The notes beneath the pieces are model-generated. The model had not been told where the DNA came from. It did not search any database and was given only the letters and a program-made list of their open reading frames with translations. Positions 19,012-27,224 of a stretch of DNA of 64,000 nt are shown here, piece after piece. The DNA comes from an uncultured Pelagibacteraceae bacterium (GTDB lineage: Bacteria > Pseudomonadota > Alphaproteobacteria > Pelagibacterales > AG-422-B15): positions 1 through 64,000 of the forward strand of contig CABYLU010000002.1 of NCBI GenBank assembly GCA_902519835.1, read 5' to 3'. Numbering within the stretch: the stretch's first letter is position 1; the number at the start of each line of letters is the position of its first letter. The position numbers and the translations under genes were made by a program.

Positions 19012-20442
19012 TTAACTTTTAGTGGTAGCGAACGCTTCCAAAGCTTTTTGCCTAGAGGAACCAATCTCGACAATTGGCATTGGATAATCTTTACCAAGTT
19101 TAACATTTGCCGAGTCTAAGATGTCTTTAGGTGCCTCCCAAGGATTAAATAAATACTTATTTGGCATATCCTTAAGTTCAGGAATATATTTTTTTGTATA
19201 TTTGCCATCTGGATCAAATTTCTGACCCTGCATAACTGGATTGAATATTCTAAAATATGGTGCTGCATCAGCTCCTGAGCCAGCAATCCATTGCCATCCT
19301 GCACTATTATTAGCAAGATCAGCATCAACTAAACAATCCCAGAACCATCTTTCACCGTGGTGCCAATGCAACAATAAATTTTTGACTAAAAATGAACCTA
19401 CAACCATTCTCAAACGATTATGCATATACCCTGTCTGCCACAATTCCCTCATACCAGCGTCTACTATTGGATACCCTGTTAGTCCTTTTTGCCATTTCTT
19501 TAATGCATCTTTATTTTTATCCCAAGGAAATTTATCAAATTTCTTTTGAAGATTTTCTTTTGGTAAAGTTGGGAAGTGATACAAAAGATTGAAAGAAAAC
19601 TCCCTCCATCCAAGTTCGCTTAAAAAATGATCCAAATCTCGTTTAATTTCTTTTTTTCCTTCTTGGGTTTTTGATCGATACCAAACTTGGTTTGGCGATA
19701 CCTCTCCAAAATGTAAATGAGGTGAAAGTTGCGAAACATTGTTTCCAGATGGAAAATTCCTACCATCTTTATAGTTAGCAAGGCCTTCATTTATAAAGAC
19801 ATCAATTTTATTATGAGCGCCTTTCTCTCCTGGAGTCCATAGTTTTTCCATTGCAACATGCCAATTGTGTTCTGGCATTAGTTCCAGATCATCTATACTA
19901 ATACTGTTAATCTTATCAAACAGTATATTGTTTAACTTAGGTTTTTGTAATGGTGTTCTTGGCATTTCAGAATTCAAACAACCTTTTCTGTAGTAAGGAG
20001 TAAATACCTTATATGGAGTACCATCATTTTTGACTACATTCCAAGGTTCCCAAAGAAGAGATCCATTATATGTGTTCACGCTTATTTCTTTGTCATCAAA
20101 AAAACTTTTGATTTTTTTGTCTCTTTTTATTCGCCACGGTTCATAACATCTATTCCAGAATATCTCTTTAACATTGTAAGTTTCAGTAAGTTTAATTAAG
20201 ATGTTCTTTGGATCACCTCTGTATAAACTCAAATTATTATCTAAAGATTGTTTTAGAGCAATTAATGAATGGTGGAGCCACCATTTACTAGCAGCACCAT
20301 TTATATGTTCTTTCGAGTTTTCATCATCAAATATGAAAATTGGCAACGTTGCCCCATTTTTAATCGAATTATACAATCCAGGATTGTCCGATAATCGTAA
20401 ATCTTGTCTGAACCAGAAAATATTAATATCTTTTTTGGGCAT
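19012..20442 (-). CDS. phrB: Deoxyribodipyrimidine photolyase (class I type)
   Basis: A 476-residue flavoprotein that uses blue light to split UV-induced pyrimidine dimers. The N-terminal alpha/beta antenna domain begins INIFWFRQDLRLSDNPGLYN. The C-terminal FAD domain has the hallmark stretch MHNRLRMVVGSFLVKNLLLH, then WFWDCLVDADLANNSAGWQW, and DAAPYFRIFNP. These residues cover the FAD-binding and electron-transfer tryptophan regions expected in CPD photolyases; a cryptochrome cannot be fully excluded. A perfect dyad lies 13-30 bases before the start (separate entry). No obvious Shine-Dalgarno sequence is seen. Confidence 0.93.
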   Translation of the reverse strand: MPKKDINIFWFRQDLRLSDNPGLYNSIKNGATLPIFIFDDENSKEHINGAASKWWLHHSLIALKQSLDNNLSLYRGDPKNILIKLTETYNVKEIFWNRCYEPWRIKRDKKIKSFFDDKEISVNTYNGSLLWEPWNVVKNDGTPYKVFTPYYRKGCLNSEMPRTPLQKPKLNNILFDKINSISIDDLELMPEHNWHVAMEKLWTPGEKGAHNKIDVFINEGLANYKDGRNFPSGNNVSQLSPHLHFGEVSPNQVWYRSKTQEGKKEIKRDLDHFLSELGWREFSFNLLYHFPTLPKENLQKKFDKFPWDKNKDALKKWQKGLTGYPIVDAGMRELWQTGYMHNRLRMVVGSFLVKNLLLHWHHGERWFWDCLVDADLANNSAGWQWIAGSGADAAPYFRIFNPVMQGQKFDPDGKYTKKYIPELKDMPNKYLFNPWEAPKDILDSANVKLGKDYPMPIVEIGSSRQKALEAFATTKS

Positions 20443-20454
20443 AGATTAAAATAT

Positions 20455-20472
20455 AGTCTAAATAATTAGACT
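20455..20472. promoter_or_regulatory. Perfect inverted repeat in front of the photolyase
   Basis: Seven-base arms AGTCTAA and TTAGACT face each other across four bases (ATAA), 13 bases upstream of the photolyase start. On the minus strand a possible promoter runs through it: TTGGTA at 20483-20478, 17 bases, then TAGACT. That would place the dyad over the spacer and -10 element, where a repressor would block transcription. It could instead form a small hairpin in the leader. The repeat is seen directly; the regulatory role is inference. Confidence 0.4.
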
Positions 20473-20489
20473 TTCCATACCAACCGAAT

Positions 20490-21011
20490 TTATTGAATCT
20501 TATATTCAAAATTTTGAGTTGTTGGATTGTGCCCCAATAATTTAGCTCCATTTCTGATATGATAGTGCGTTGCCATAGGGGTTAATGGAGAAAGTGTAAC
20601 TATTCTTTTGTATCCCATTTCCTTGCCAAATTTTAGAGCCTCTTCCATAATTTTCCGTCCCGCTCCTTTTTTACGAGACCATACAGTGTAAGCAATAATT
20701 GTATCTGCATTTTGCTCGTAAACTGCTAAACGGCTCATCAAATCTAATTCTCTTACTGAATGAGGAACGTCCTTAGTAAACGCCAAGCACATAATGCCTT
20801 CAATTTGATTATTGTATTCCAGGCCATAAATTTTTCTATCATGAGAAGTTCTCCATTTTACATCAAGTTCAGGTCTTACAGGATCTTCAGTTACATCAAT
20901 ATTATCTAATTCAATAAATTTAGATGTCTTAATCCAACTAAAATCAGTTAAATTAAAGTTAAATATTGATTTAAAAAAATTTAATATTTTTACAAATAAG
21001 TTATTCATCAA
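20490..21011 (-). CDS. GNAT-like acetyltransferase, putative
   Basis: A 173-residue protein. Its C-terminal 100 residues follow the GNAT pattern: a beta strand IIAYTVW, then an acetyl-CoA-binding-like loop SRKKGAGRKIMEEALKFGKE near 118-137, then YKRIVTLSPLTPMATHYHIR and a terminal strand. The N-terminal 30 residues are hydrophobic and lysine-rich. The substrate is unknown. It is the third gene in the minus-strand set VOC protein, GST, GNAT-like, with a 32-base gap from the GST gene. The family call rests on the glycine loop and fold pattern only. Confidence 0.6.
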   Translation of the reverse strand: MMNNLFVKILNFFKSIFNFNLTDFSWIKTSKFIELDNIDVTEDPVRPELDVKWRTSHDRKIYGLEYNNQIEGIMCLAFTKDVPHSVRELDLMSRLAVYEQNADTIIAYTVWSRKKGAGRKIMEEALKFGKEMGYKRIVTLSPLTPMATHYHIRNGAKLLGHNPTTQNFEYKIQ

Positions 21012-21043
21012 TTAGCTATTTTATTTTCAGTCTACTCTTTAGG

Positions 21044-22129
21044 TTAATTTACACCTATCATTTTAGTATCAGCCTTAAAAGGTAAATTATTATCTTGATT
21101 TTCGATCATGGGGAGATCTATGTCCTGCCATAAAGGCTTCCAACAGTGATTTCTCTCTAATAATTTCTTAACCTCATCTTTTGCATTAAATGTCAGTTTA
21201 TTAAAATGTGTTCTGAGTTCTTTTATGCACCACACTCTATAACGAGAATATCTTGCTTTTTTAAAGTTTATTCCTCCAACACTTATATCAAAGGTCTTTT
21301 TTCTATCTCGTACCGCTCTAACATTTGCCGATAAATAGGGTAAATAGACTTGTCCGATCTCTTTTAATAATGGATCTAAATCATTTGGTATACCTGCTAC
21401 TAATTGAATTTGGTTTTCTGACAATTTAGTATTCCATAATCTTGACACCCATTTCATAACGTAGGGGTAATTTTCTCTAATAATTTTCAATGGAACTGGG
21501 TCTAGTGCAAAATGACGAAAAAATGGACCTGAAAGTCCAATATCAGCGAGTGTAGGGGTATCTCCAAATATAAAATTCCTATTTTTAAAAATTAATTCTA
21601 AATTCTTAAGAAAATCTAAAAAATTATTTTCGATGGCCTGAATGTTTTCTTTATTTATACCATCTCCAGTCGTATATCCTGACCTTTGCCTATATTGCAA
21701 AAACATTCTTTTCATCCACATTGGTATCCACAGATCATTAAGTAATTCACTTGCGAGGTGCTCAGATGCAAAGATGGCTCCTTCATCATAATGCCAGCGA
21801 TAATGCATTGCTGTTCTCCACCACCACTCGTCTGCCCAGTCTTCTATTAAATAACAAATAAAAGCCTGAACAGGGTCACATGGTACAGTCTTATTTTTCT
21901 TTATTTGATCTTCAAACCATTGAATCATTTTTGTGGTATCGGTCATCCAACGGCCATCCTCTAAAATAACTGCCGGCATTTGCATGACACCTACTTGTTT
22001 TTCCATTTCTTTTTTAAAAGATGGAAATTGCATACTTTTAAAGACATACGAAATTTCACGAATTCGGAAATAATTCTCCATCTTGCCTGTAAAATAAGAA
22101 ATACTAGATCCGTATAGTATTATCGACAT
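21044..22129 (-). CDS. Glutathione S-transferase family protein
   Basis: A 361-residue protein with an N-terminal thioredoxin-like GST domain (ILYGSSISYFTGKMENYFRI; later VMQMPAVILEDGRWMTDTT, where the cis-proline and D-T-T fit the glutathione site). An all-helical C-terminal domain follows, including FGDTPTLADIGLSGPFFRH. It is longer than a standard 200-230-residue GST, with about 100 extra C-terminal residues rich in basic and aromatic amino acids. It starts three bases after the VOC gene and is probably co-transcribed, which suggests a role in small-molecule detoxification or conversion. The substrate is unknown. Confidence 0.8.
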   Translation of the reverse strand: MSIILYGSSISYFTGKMENYFRIREISYVFKSMQFPSFKKEMEKQVGVMQMPAVILEDGRWMTDTTKMIQWFEDQIKKNKTVPCDPVQAFICYLIEDWADEWWWRTAMHYRWHYDEGAIFASEHLASELLNDLWIPMWMKRMFLQYRQRSGYTTGDGINKENIQAIENNFLDFLKNLELIFKNRNFIFGDTPTLADIGLSGPFFRHFALDPVPLKIIRENYPYVMKWVSRLWNTKLSENQIQLVAGIPNDLDPLLKEIGQVYLPYLSANVRAVRDRKKTFDISVGGINFKKARYSRYRVWCIKELRTHFNKLTFNAKDEVKKLLERNHCWKPLWQDIDLPMIENQDNNLPFKADTKMIGVN

Positions 22130-22132
22130 TTG

Positions 22133-22975
22133 CTATTCATACTGAATAAGTAAGGTTGGAACATTGTGTGTGTGAGACTTGATAGTAGCAACTAGTGTAT
22201 TTTCTTTTACGCCTTTTTTTATTTCTGAAACATCCGTACCATTTGCAATCAATTCATCAATTTTTTTACTTATATCTTCTACCTCCCAAGCTAAGCCCCA
22301 TAATATGTCTTGCGGGGTTTCACTTTCATCTTTTTCTTCAATGACTTCAATTGTAGTTTTGTTTAATCTAAAAAAGAGCATTCTTCTTTTCCATGTTTCA
22401 ATAAACTTATCCAAAGCAAGTCTGATGTCAAAAATCTTATTATAAACTTCAATAAAACTATCAGCATTGTTTGTTTTTATAACAACGTGATCTAATTTTT
22501 TAATAAAATTATTATCTAATTTTTTTGCTTCGGGTAAATATCCTTCTTTGTGTTGAATTATAAAAGAAAACAAGCCTCGAGTTAATTCAATTGGTAAAAA
22601 CTGATTTACCCATGATCTTTTGGAGTTATTTTTGGCATTCATTCCTTCGCCATTTGACTGACTTGGAAGTGAGTAGCCAAGAGTGATTAATTTATTTCTT
22701 ACAGCTTCCAAATCATCGGTTCCTAACACTATTCCCATCAAGCCCTCACCGTCATTTTTAATTTTGTTTTTTATTAGTTGTGCTCCCATCCCTTCTCCTT
22801 TAGCGGCTAAAAGTTCTAGATATGTATTTTGAAAACTAAATAATGAGTTGGAAGTCCCCCACTCTTTATGATGACCTCTCCATGATGGATTTATTCCTAA
22901 TATTTTTTTGTAGTTTTGTTCTGCTTCTTCCAGATCATTAACTGCTACGATTAAATGATCTAAAGTTTTAATCAT
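22133..22975 (-). CDS. VOC (glyoxalase-like) domain protein
   Basis: A 280-residue protein with two vicinal-oxygen-chelate modules. The first begins LDHLIVAVNDLEEAEQNYKK at residues 5-24 and the second LDHVVIKTNNADSFIEVYNK at about 167. It resembles the glyoxalase-like domain 3 group annotated in many proteobacteria. Possible metal ligands include the His in LDHL/LDHV and Glu residues near the strand ends. The downstream gene is a GST, which fits a detoxification pair. No specific reaction can be assigned. Confidence 0.78.
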   Translation of the reverse strand: MIKTLDHLIVAVNDLEEAEQNYKKILGINPSWRGHHKEWGTSNSLFSFQNTYLELLAAKGEGMGAQLIKNKIKNDGEGLMGIVLGTDDLEAVRNKLITLGYSLPSQSNGEGMNAKNNSKRSWVNQFLPIELTRGLFSFIIQHKEGYLPEAKKLDNNFIKKLDHVVIKTNNADSFIEVYNKIFDIRLALDKFIETWKRRMLFFRLNKTTIEVIEEKDESETPQDILWGLAWEVEDISKKIDELIANGTDVSEIKKGVKENTLVATIKSHTHNVPTLLIQYE

Positions 22976-23004
22976 TAGGTATATCTGTTTTGATACAAAT
23001 CATT

Positions 23005-24543
23005 CTATTCCCACTCAATAGTTCCGGGTGGTTTTGAAGTAGTATCGTATACCACTCTATTTATGCCCTTAACCTCATTTATTATTCTTGTTGAAACTTT
23101 ACTCAAAAATTCACCCTTAAAAGGATAAAAATCTGCAGTCATTCCATCTATAGAAGTAACGGCTCTTAATCCGCAGACTTGTTCATATGATCTATGATCA
23201 CCCATAACACCAACAGTTTTAATTGGCATCAAGACTGCGAATGCTTGCCAAATTTTATCGTATAAACCTGCTTCTTTAATTTCTTCGATATATATATTAT
23301 CGGCTTCTTGTAATATTTTTACTCTAGCTGCTGTTACCTCACCTAATATTCTTATTCCCAATCCGGGGCCTGGAAATGGATGTCTGTTAATGAATTTTTT
23401 TGGGAGTCTCATCTCCAGCCCCAATTTTCTAACTTCATCCTTAAAAAGTTCTCTTAAAGGTTCAACAAGTTTAAGTTTCATTCTTTTTGGTAAACCACCG
23501 ACATTATGATGAGATTTAATAACTGATGTGGGACCGCCATGGAAGCTCTGACTTTCGATTACATCAGGATAAATAGTTCCTTGAGCTAAATATTTGGCAC
23601 GTTTTATTTTGTTTGCCTCTTGGTTAAATATTTTAATAAAAAGATTACCTATTATTTTTCTCTTTTTTTCTGGATCTGTGGCACCCTTTAGGGCTTTTAT
23701 AAATGTATTTCTTGAGTCTTTGACTATTAATCGAGATTTAAAATGTTTTTTAAACATTTTTACTACCTCTTTTGTTTCATTTAGCCTCATTAAACCTGTA
23801 TCAACATAAATACATGTTAATTGCTTATTTATGGCTTTTGAAATTATAGCTGCAGTAACAGTACTATCCACACCACCCGACAATCCACAAATTACCTGAT
23901 CCTTATGAACTAAATGTTTAATCTCAGTAATCTGATTTCTTAAATGATTTTTCATGCTCCAGTTTCTTTTTATCTTACAAATTTTAAATATAAAATTTTC
24001 GATTATCTTATGGCCATTGGGTGTATGCACAACTTCAGGATGAAATTGTAGACCGTAATAAGATTTTTTTTTATTCTCGACTGCTGCAAACTTAGTATTT
24101 GAACTTGATGCAATACTTTTAAAATCTCTTGGTAGACTAATAACCTTATCGCCATGGCTCATCCAGACATAATTCGAGCTCTTTCCTTTTCTAAATCCTG
24201 AGAATAAAACACTTTTTTTTGATGGCTTTATAAGTGTTTTACCAAATTCTCTTTTTTTTGAAATTTTTACTTTCCCACCAAGTTGGTAACATAATAATTG
24301 CATACCATAGCAAATTCCCAATATTGGAATATTTAAATTGAATATTCTTTTATCAATTTTTGGAGTATTTGACTTATGAACACTTGCTGGACCCCCAGAG
24401 AAAACTATTCCTGAACATCCTCTATTAAGTATTTGCTTATAAAGTGATTTACTTGACACAATTTCACAATAAACTCCAGCTTCTCTTACTCTTCTTGCTA
24501 TTAACTGTGTTACTTGAGATCCAAAATCAACAATAAATATCAT
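23005..24543 (-). CDS. guaA: GMP synthase (glutamine-hydrolysing)
   Basis: Makes GMP from XMP using glutamine and ATP. The class I amidotransferase domain has the catalytic C78 in GICYGMQLLCYQ and LQFHPEVVHT. The ATP-pyrophosphatase loop is GLSGGVDSTVTA near 211-222. The C-terminal dimerisation domain ends TSKPPGTIEWE. 512 residues is full length. It is last in the series rlmE, guaB, TPR protein, guaA. Confidence 0.97.
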   Translation of the reverse strand: MIFIVDFGSQVTQLIARRVREAGVYCEIVSSKSLYKQILNRGCSGIVFSGGPASVHKSNTPKIDKRIFNLNIPILGICYGMQLLCYQLGGKVKISKKREFGKTLIKPSKKSVLFSGFRKGKSSNYVWMSHGDKVISLPRDFKSIASSSNTKFAAVENKKKSYYGLQFHPEVVHTPNGHKIIENFIFKICKIKRNWSMKNHLRNQITEIKHLVHKDQVICGLSGGVDSTVTAAIISKAINKQLTCIYVDTGLMRLNETKEVVKMFKKHFKSRLIVKDSRNTFIKALKGATDPEKKRKIIGNLFIKIFNQEANKIKRAKYLAQGTIYPDVIESQSFHGGPTSVIKSHHNVGGLPKRMKLKLVEPLRELFKDEVRKLGLEMRLPKKFINRHPFPGPGLGIRILGEVTAARVKILQEADNIYIEEIKEAGLYDKIWQAFAVLMPIKTVGVMGDHRSYEQVCGLRAVTSIDGMTADFYPFKGEFLSKVSTRIINEVKGINRVVYDTTSKPPGTIEWE

Positions 24544-24546
24544 TAT

Positions 24547-24945
24547 TTATTCCGCCAAATCTTTTAATTTGACAATTTCTTTGCATGAAGTTTCACATAA
24601 TATTTCAAGATTAGATATTTGCTCAGCGTATTGCTCAATTAGCCCCAACTCATAAGATACTTTTCCTATTAAATAATTAAGCTCAAGATTATGTGGGATA
24701 AGCGTAAAGGCAATTTCATAATATTTAAGAGCATTATCCTGATCTTCCAAGCCTTCATATGATTTGCCTAATAAAATATAAGACTCAGATGATTTGGGAT
24801 TAAAAACAATATCTTTTTCCAAATATTTTATTGCCTTTTCAAAATTTTCTTCATTGAAAACATTCAGCGCTGATGCATAAAAACTATTTGAGGCAAATAT
24901 AATTGTTGGCAAAATACAAATGGTTATTACCAATAGTACTTTCAT
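24547..24945 (-). CDS. Periplasmic tetratricopeptide repeat protein
   Basis: The start is placed at the ATG at 24945, which begins MKVLLVITICILPTIIFAS, a clear Sec signal peptide, and avoids overlap with guaB. A longer frame to 25008 would prepend 21 polar residues and overlap guaB, so it is less likely. The mature part (about 110 residues) holds two to three TPR-like helical pairs, including FEKAIKYLEKDIVFNPKSSE and DNALKYYEIAFTLIPHNLEL. It sits between guaB and guaA with gaps of seven and three bases, so it is co-transcribed with purine genes although exported. Its partner is unknown. Confidence 0.75.
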   Translation of the reverse strand: MKVLLVITICILPTIIFASNSFYASALNVFNEENFEKAIKYLEKDIVFNPKSSESYILLGKSYEGLEDQDNALKYYEIAFTLIPHNLELNYLIGKVSYELGLIEQYAEQISNLEILCETSCKEIVKLKDLAE

Positions 24946-24952
24946 TAAACGT

Positions 24953-26419
24953 TTATATGTTTGTTGGATAATTTGGTGACTCTCTTGTGATGTCGACATC
25001 ATGTACATGACTTTCTTTAAGACCTGCTCCAGTAATTTCTACAAACTTAACATTCTTTTTAAATTCTACTATATCTTTTGAACCAGTGTATCCCATAGAA
25101 GCCTTTAAGCCTCCAACAAGCTGATAAATAATTGGCGATATAGGTCCTTTGTAAGGAACTCTTCCTTCGATTCCCTCAGGAACATGCTTATTGCTCTCAG
25201 TTATTTCTTCTTGAAAATACCTATCTGCTGATCCCCTGGCCATAGCGCCAAGCGATCCCATTCCTCTGTATGATTTATAGCTTCTTCCCTTGAATAAATA
25301 TACCTCCCCTGGAGACTCGTCAGTTCCAGCAAAGAGTGAACCGATCATAACTCCGCTTGCTCCTGCGCCTAAGGCTTTTGCTATATCACCAGAATATTTA
25401 ATTCCACCATCCGCAATTATCGGCACTCCTTTTTTTGCTGCAGTTTCAGCGCAGTCTAAAATTGCTGAAAATTGGGGTATACCAATTCCAGCTACCACTC
25501 TAGTGGTACATATTGATCCCGGACCTATTCCAACTTTTACACAATCAGCTCCTTGATCAATGAGTTCTTCGGTGGCTTCGTTTGTAGCAACATTTCCAAC
25601 AATTACATCTGTTGAGAATTTTGATTTTATTTCTTTTAAGGTGCTGATAACTTTTTCTGAATGACCGTGTGCAGTGTCAATGACAAGAACATCTACGCCA
25701 GCATCAACAAGCTGTTCTGCTCTATGAATTGCTTCTTCACCAACTCCGATTGCTGCTCCAACTATCAGTCTGCCTTTTTGATCTTTCGAAGCATTTGGAT
25801 GAAGCTGACTTTTTTCTATATCTTTTACAGTAATTAAACCAATACATTTGCCCTTATCATCGACAACTAATAATTTTTCAATTCTATGCATGTGTAGTAA
25901 TTTTTGGGCATCATCTGTTGAAATTCCATCTTTGACAGTGACCAAATTTTCACTAGTCATTAATTCGCTTATTTTTTGAGACATATTGGTTGCAAATCGT
26001 ACGTCCCTATTTGTTAAAATACCTAATAATTTGTCACCTTCATCAACAACAGGTATGCCTGAAATCTCATTGACTTTCATTAATTCTAGAGCGTCAGCTA
26101 ACGTTGCCGATGGTAGTATCGTTAGTGGATCAATTACCATTCCGGTTTCAAATTTTTTTACTTTTGAAACATTCTGTGACTGTTCGTCTATGGACATATT
26201 TTTATGTAATACCCCCATTCCACCAGACTGGGCGATTGCAATAGCTAACTTGTATTCAGTTACTGTATCCATTGCGGAAGATATAAGAGGAACACCCAAC
26301 GAAATATTAGAAGTAATTTTTGTAAAAGTGCTTACTTCTGAAGGAAGCACAGATGATCGTGCAGGTTTAATAAGAACGTCATCGAATGAGAGAGATTTTT
26401 TAATACTGGAGTGCTCCAT
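24953..26419 (-). CDS. guaB: Inosine-5'-monophosphate dehydrogenase
   Basis: NAD-dependent oxidation of IMP to XMP, the rate-limiting step to GMP. The N-terminal [20 protein letters not shown] is canonical. Two CBS domains lie at about 95-205 ([39 protein letters not shown]). The catalytic cysteine loop is [15 protein letters not shown] near 300, and the MGSLGAM and [11 protein letters not shown] segments follow. 488 residues is standard. Confidence 0.97.
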   Translation of the reverse strand: MEHSSIKKSLSFDDVLIKPARSSVLPSEVSTFTKITSNISLGVPLISSAMDTVTEYKLAIAIAQSGGMGVLHKNMSIDEQSQNVSKVKKFETGMVIDPLTILPSATLADALELMKVNEISGIPVVDEGDKLLGILTNRDVRFATNMSQKISELMTSENLVTVKDGISTDDAQKLLHMHRIEKLLVVDDKGKCIGLITVKDIEKSQLHPNASKDQKGRLIVGAAIGVGEEAIHRAEQLVDAGVDVLVIDTAHGHSEKVISTLKEIKSKFSTDVIVGNVATNEATEELIDQGADCVKVGIGPGSICTTRVVAGIGIPQFSAILDCAETAAKKGVPIIADGGIKYSGDIAKALGAGASGVMIGSLFAGTDESPGEVYLFKGRSYKSYRGMGSLGAMARGSADRYFQEEITESNKHVPEGIEGRVPYKGPISPIIYQLVGGLKASMGYTGSKDIVEFKKNVKFVEITGAGLKESHVHDVDITRESPNYPTNI

Positions 26420-26450
26420 CTCTGAGAAATAAATTATTTATTAATTTATG

Positions 26451-27104
26451 TCAATCAATAGGTGACTTTTTTTCAAGACAAACCAAGTATATCTCACTCG
26501 ATTCTTTACGGCTTGACTTAGGCTTGAAGGTAGTGACTTTTTTAAAATGTTTTTTACAAGTTAATATAACTTCTGAAATATCACCTGATCTAAAATATTT
26601 TGAAACCATGTTTCCGCCTGGTTTCAATTCTTTTAGGGCAAAATCAACTACATTCTCTAATAATTCAAGCGAAAGCAAAAAATCTGATGATCTATTGCCA
26701 GATAAATTTGGAGATATATCGGACACTATAAGATCAAATTTGTCATATTTGGCTAATATTTTTGAGCATTTATCAGACAAGAAATCGACTTTATATACAT
26801 CCACATTTCTTATGGGGTTCATATCCAATAGATCTAAAGCCACTATCTTTTTAAGATTTTTGCCACGAGATTTTAGTACCTCGCTCCAACTGCCAGGGGC
26901 AGATCCGATGTCTAAAGCTTTTTCTGAGCCATCAAGAAGTCTATATTTTTCAATAATTTCAATTAATTTATAGGCTGCTCGAGATCTAAAATTATCTTTA
27001 GAGGACTTGATTACATACTCATCTTCTAGATGCCTTTTGAGCCATTTTTTACTCTTATCTGAAAAGGACTTATTCTTGATTTTCATAAAATTGTTATTTT
27101 TCAA
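26451..27104 (-). CDS. rlmE: 23S rRNA 2'-O-methyltransferase RlmE (FtsJ/RrmJ)
   Basis: SAM-dependent methyltransferase for the 23S rRNA A-loop uridine. It shows FRSRAAYKLIEI (catalytic Lys), the SAM loop DIGSAPGSWSEVL, LIVSDISPNLSGN (catalytic Asp), and NMVSKYFRSGD (catalytic Lys). 217 residues fits, with a lysine-rich leader. An alternative start at the internal methionine of NNFMKIKN would shorten it by six residues. It is upstream of guaB by 31 bases on the same strand and divergent from the efflux operon. Confidence 0.93.
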   Translation of the reverse strand: MKNNNFMKIKNKSFSDKSKKWLKRHLEDEYVIKSSKDNFRSRAAYKLIEIIEKYRLLDGSEKALDIGSAPGSWSEVLKSRGKNLKKIVALDLLDMNPIRNVDVYKVDFLSDKCSKILAKYDKFDLIVSDISPNLSGNRSSDFLLSLELLENVVDFALKELKPGGNMVSKYFRSGDISEVILTCKKHFKKVTTFKPKSSRKESSEIYLVCLEKKSPID

Positions 27105-27150
27105 TCATTTATAGCTGAAAAAAACCTATTTGATAACTTAAAGATTGAAA

Positions 27151-27169
27151 CTATATCAAAATGATATAG
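27151..27169. promoter_or_regulatory. Upstream operator-like dyad of the efflux operon
   Basis: A perfect palindrome with arms CTATATCA and TGATATAG and spacer AAA. It is centred at 27160, exactly 30 bases from the centre of a second, closely related dyad nearer the gene. The shared core is TATATCA-N3-TGATATA. Being paired, in phase on the DNA helix and in front of an operon that encodes a PadR regulator, it is a good candidate binding site for that regulator. Confidence 0.55.
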
Positions 27170-27177
27170 GTATTGAT

Positions 27178-27202
27178 TATATATATCATTCTGATATATA
27201 TA
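27178..27202. promoter_or_regulatory. Downstream operator-like dyad overlapping the efflux operon promoter
   Basis: Eleven-base arms (core ATATATCA and TGATATAT) flank the spacer TTC. A possible plus-strand promoter, TTGATT at 27173-27178 and ATATAT at 27196-27201 with a 17-base spacer, would be covered by this dyad, so a bound repressor would block RNA polymerase. The gene's ribosome-binding site AAAGGA (27214-27219) lies just beyond, five bases before the ATG. The repeat is seen directly. Binding by the PadR protein at 28513 is inferred. Confidence 0.55.
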
Positions 27203-27224
27203 CGCTCTTTTTTAAAGGATATAG

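Noticed and set aside
25986-26432. 148-residue plus-strand open frame opposite guaB
   Set aside because: It lies entirely antisense to the well-conserved guaB N-terminal half. Its translation has no recognisable motif, and it looks like a shadow of the coding strand.
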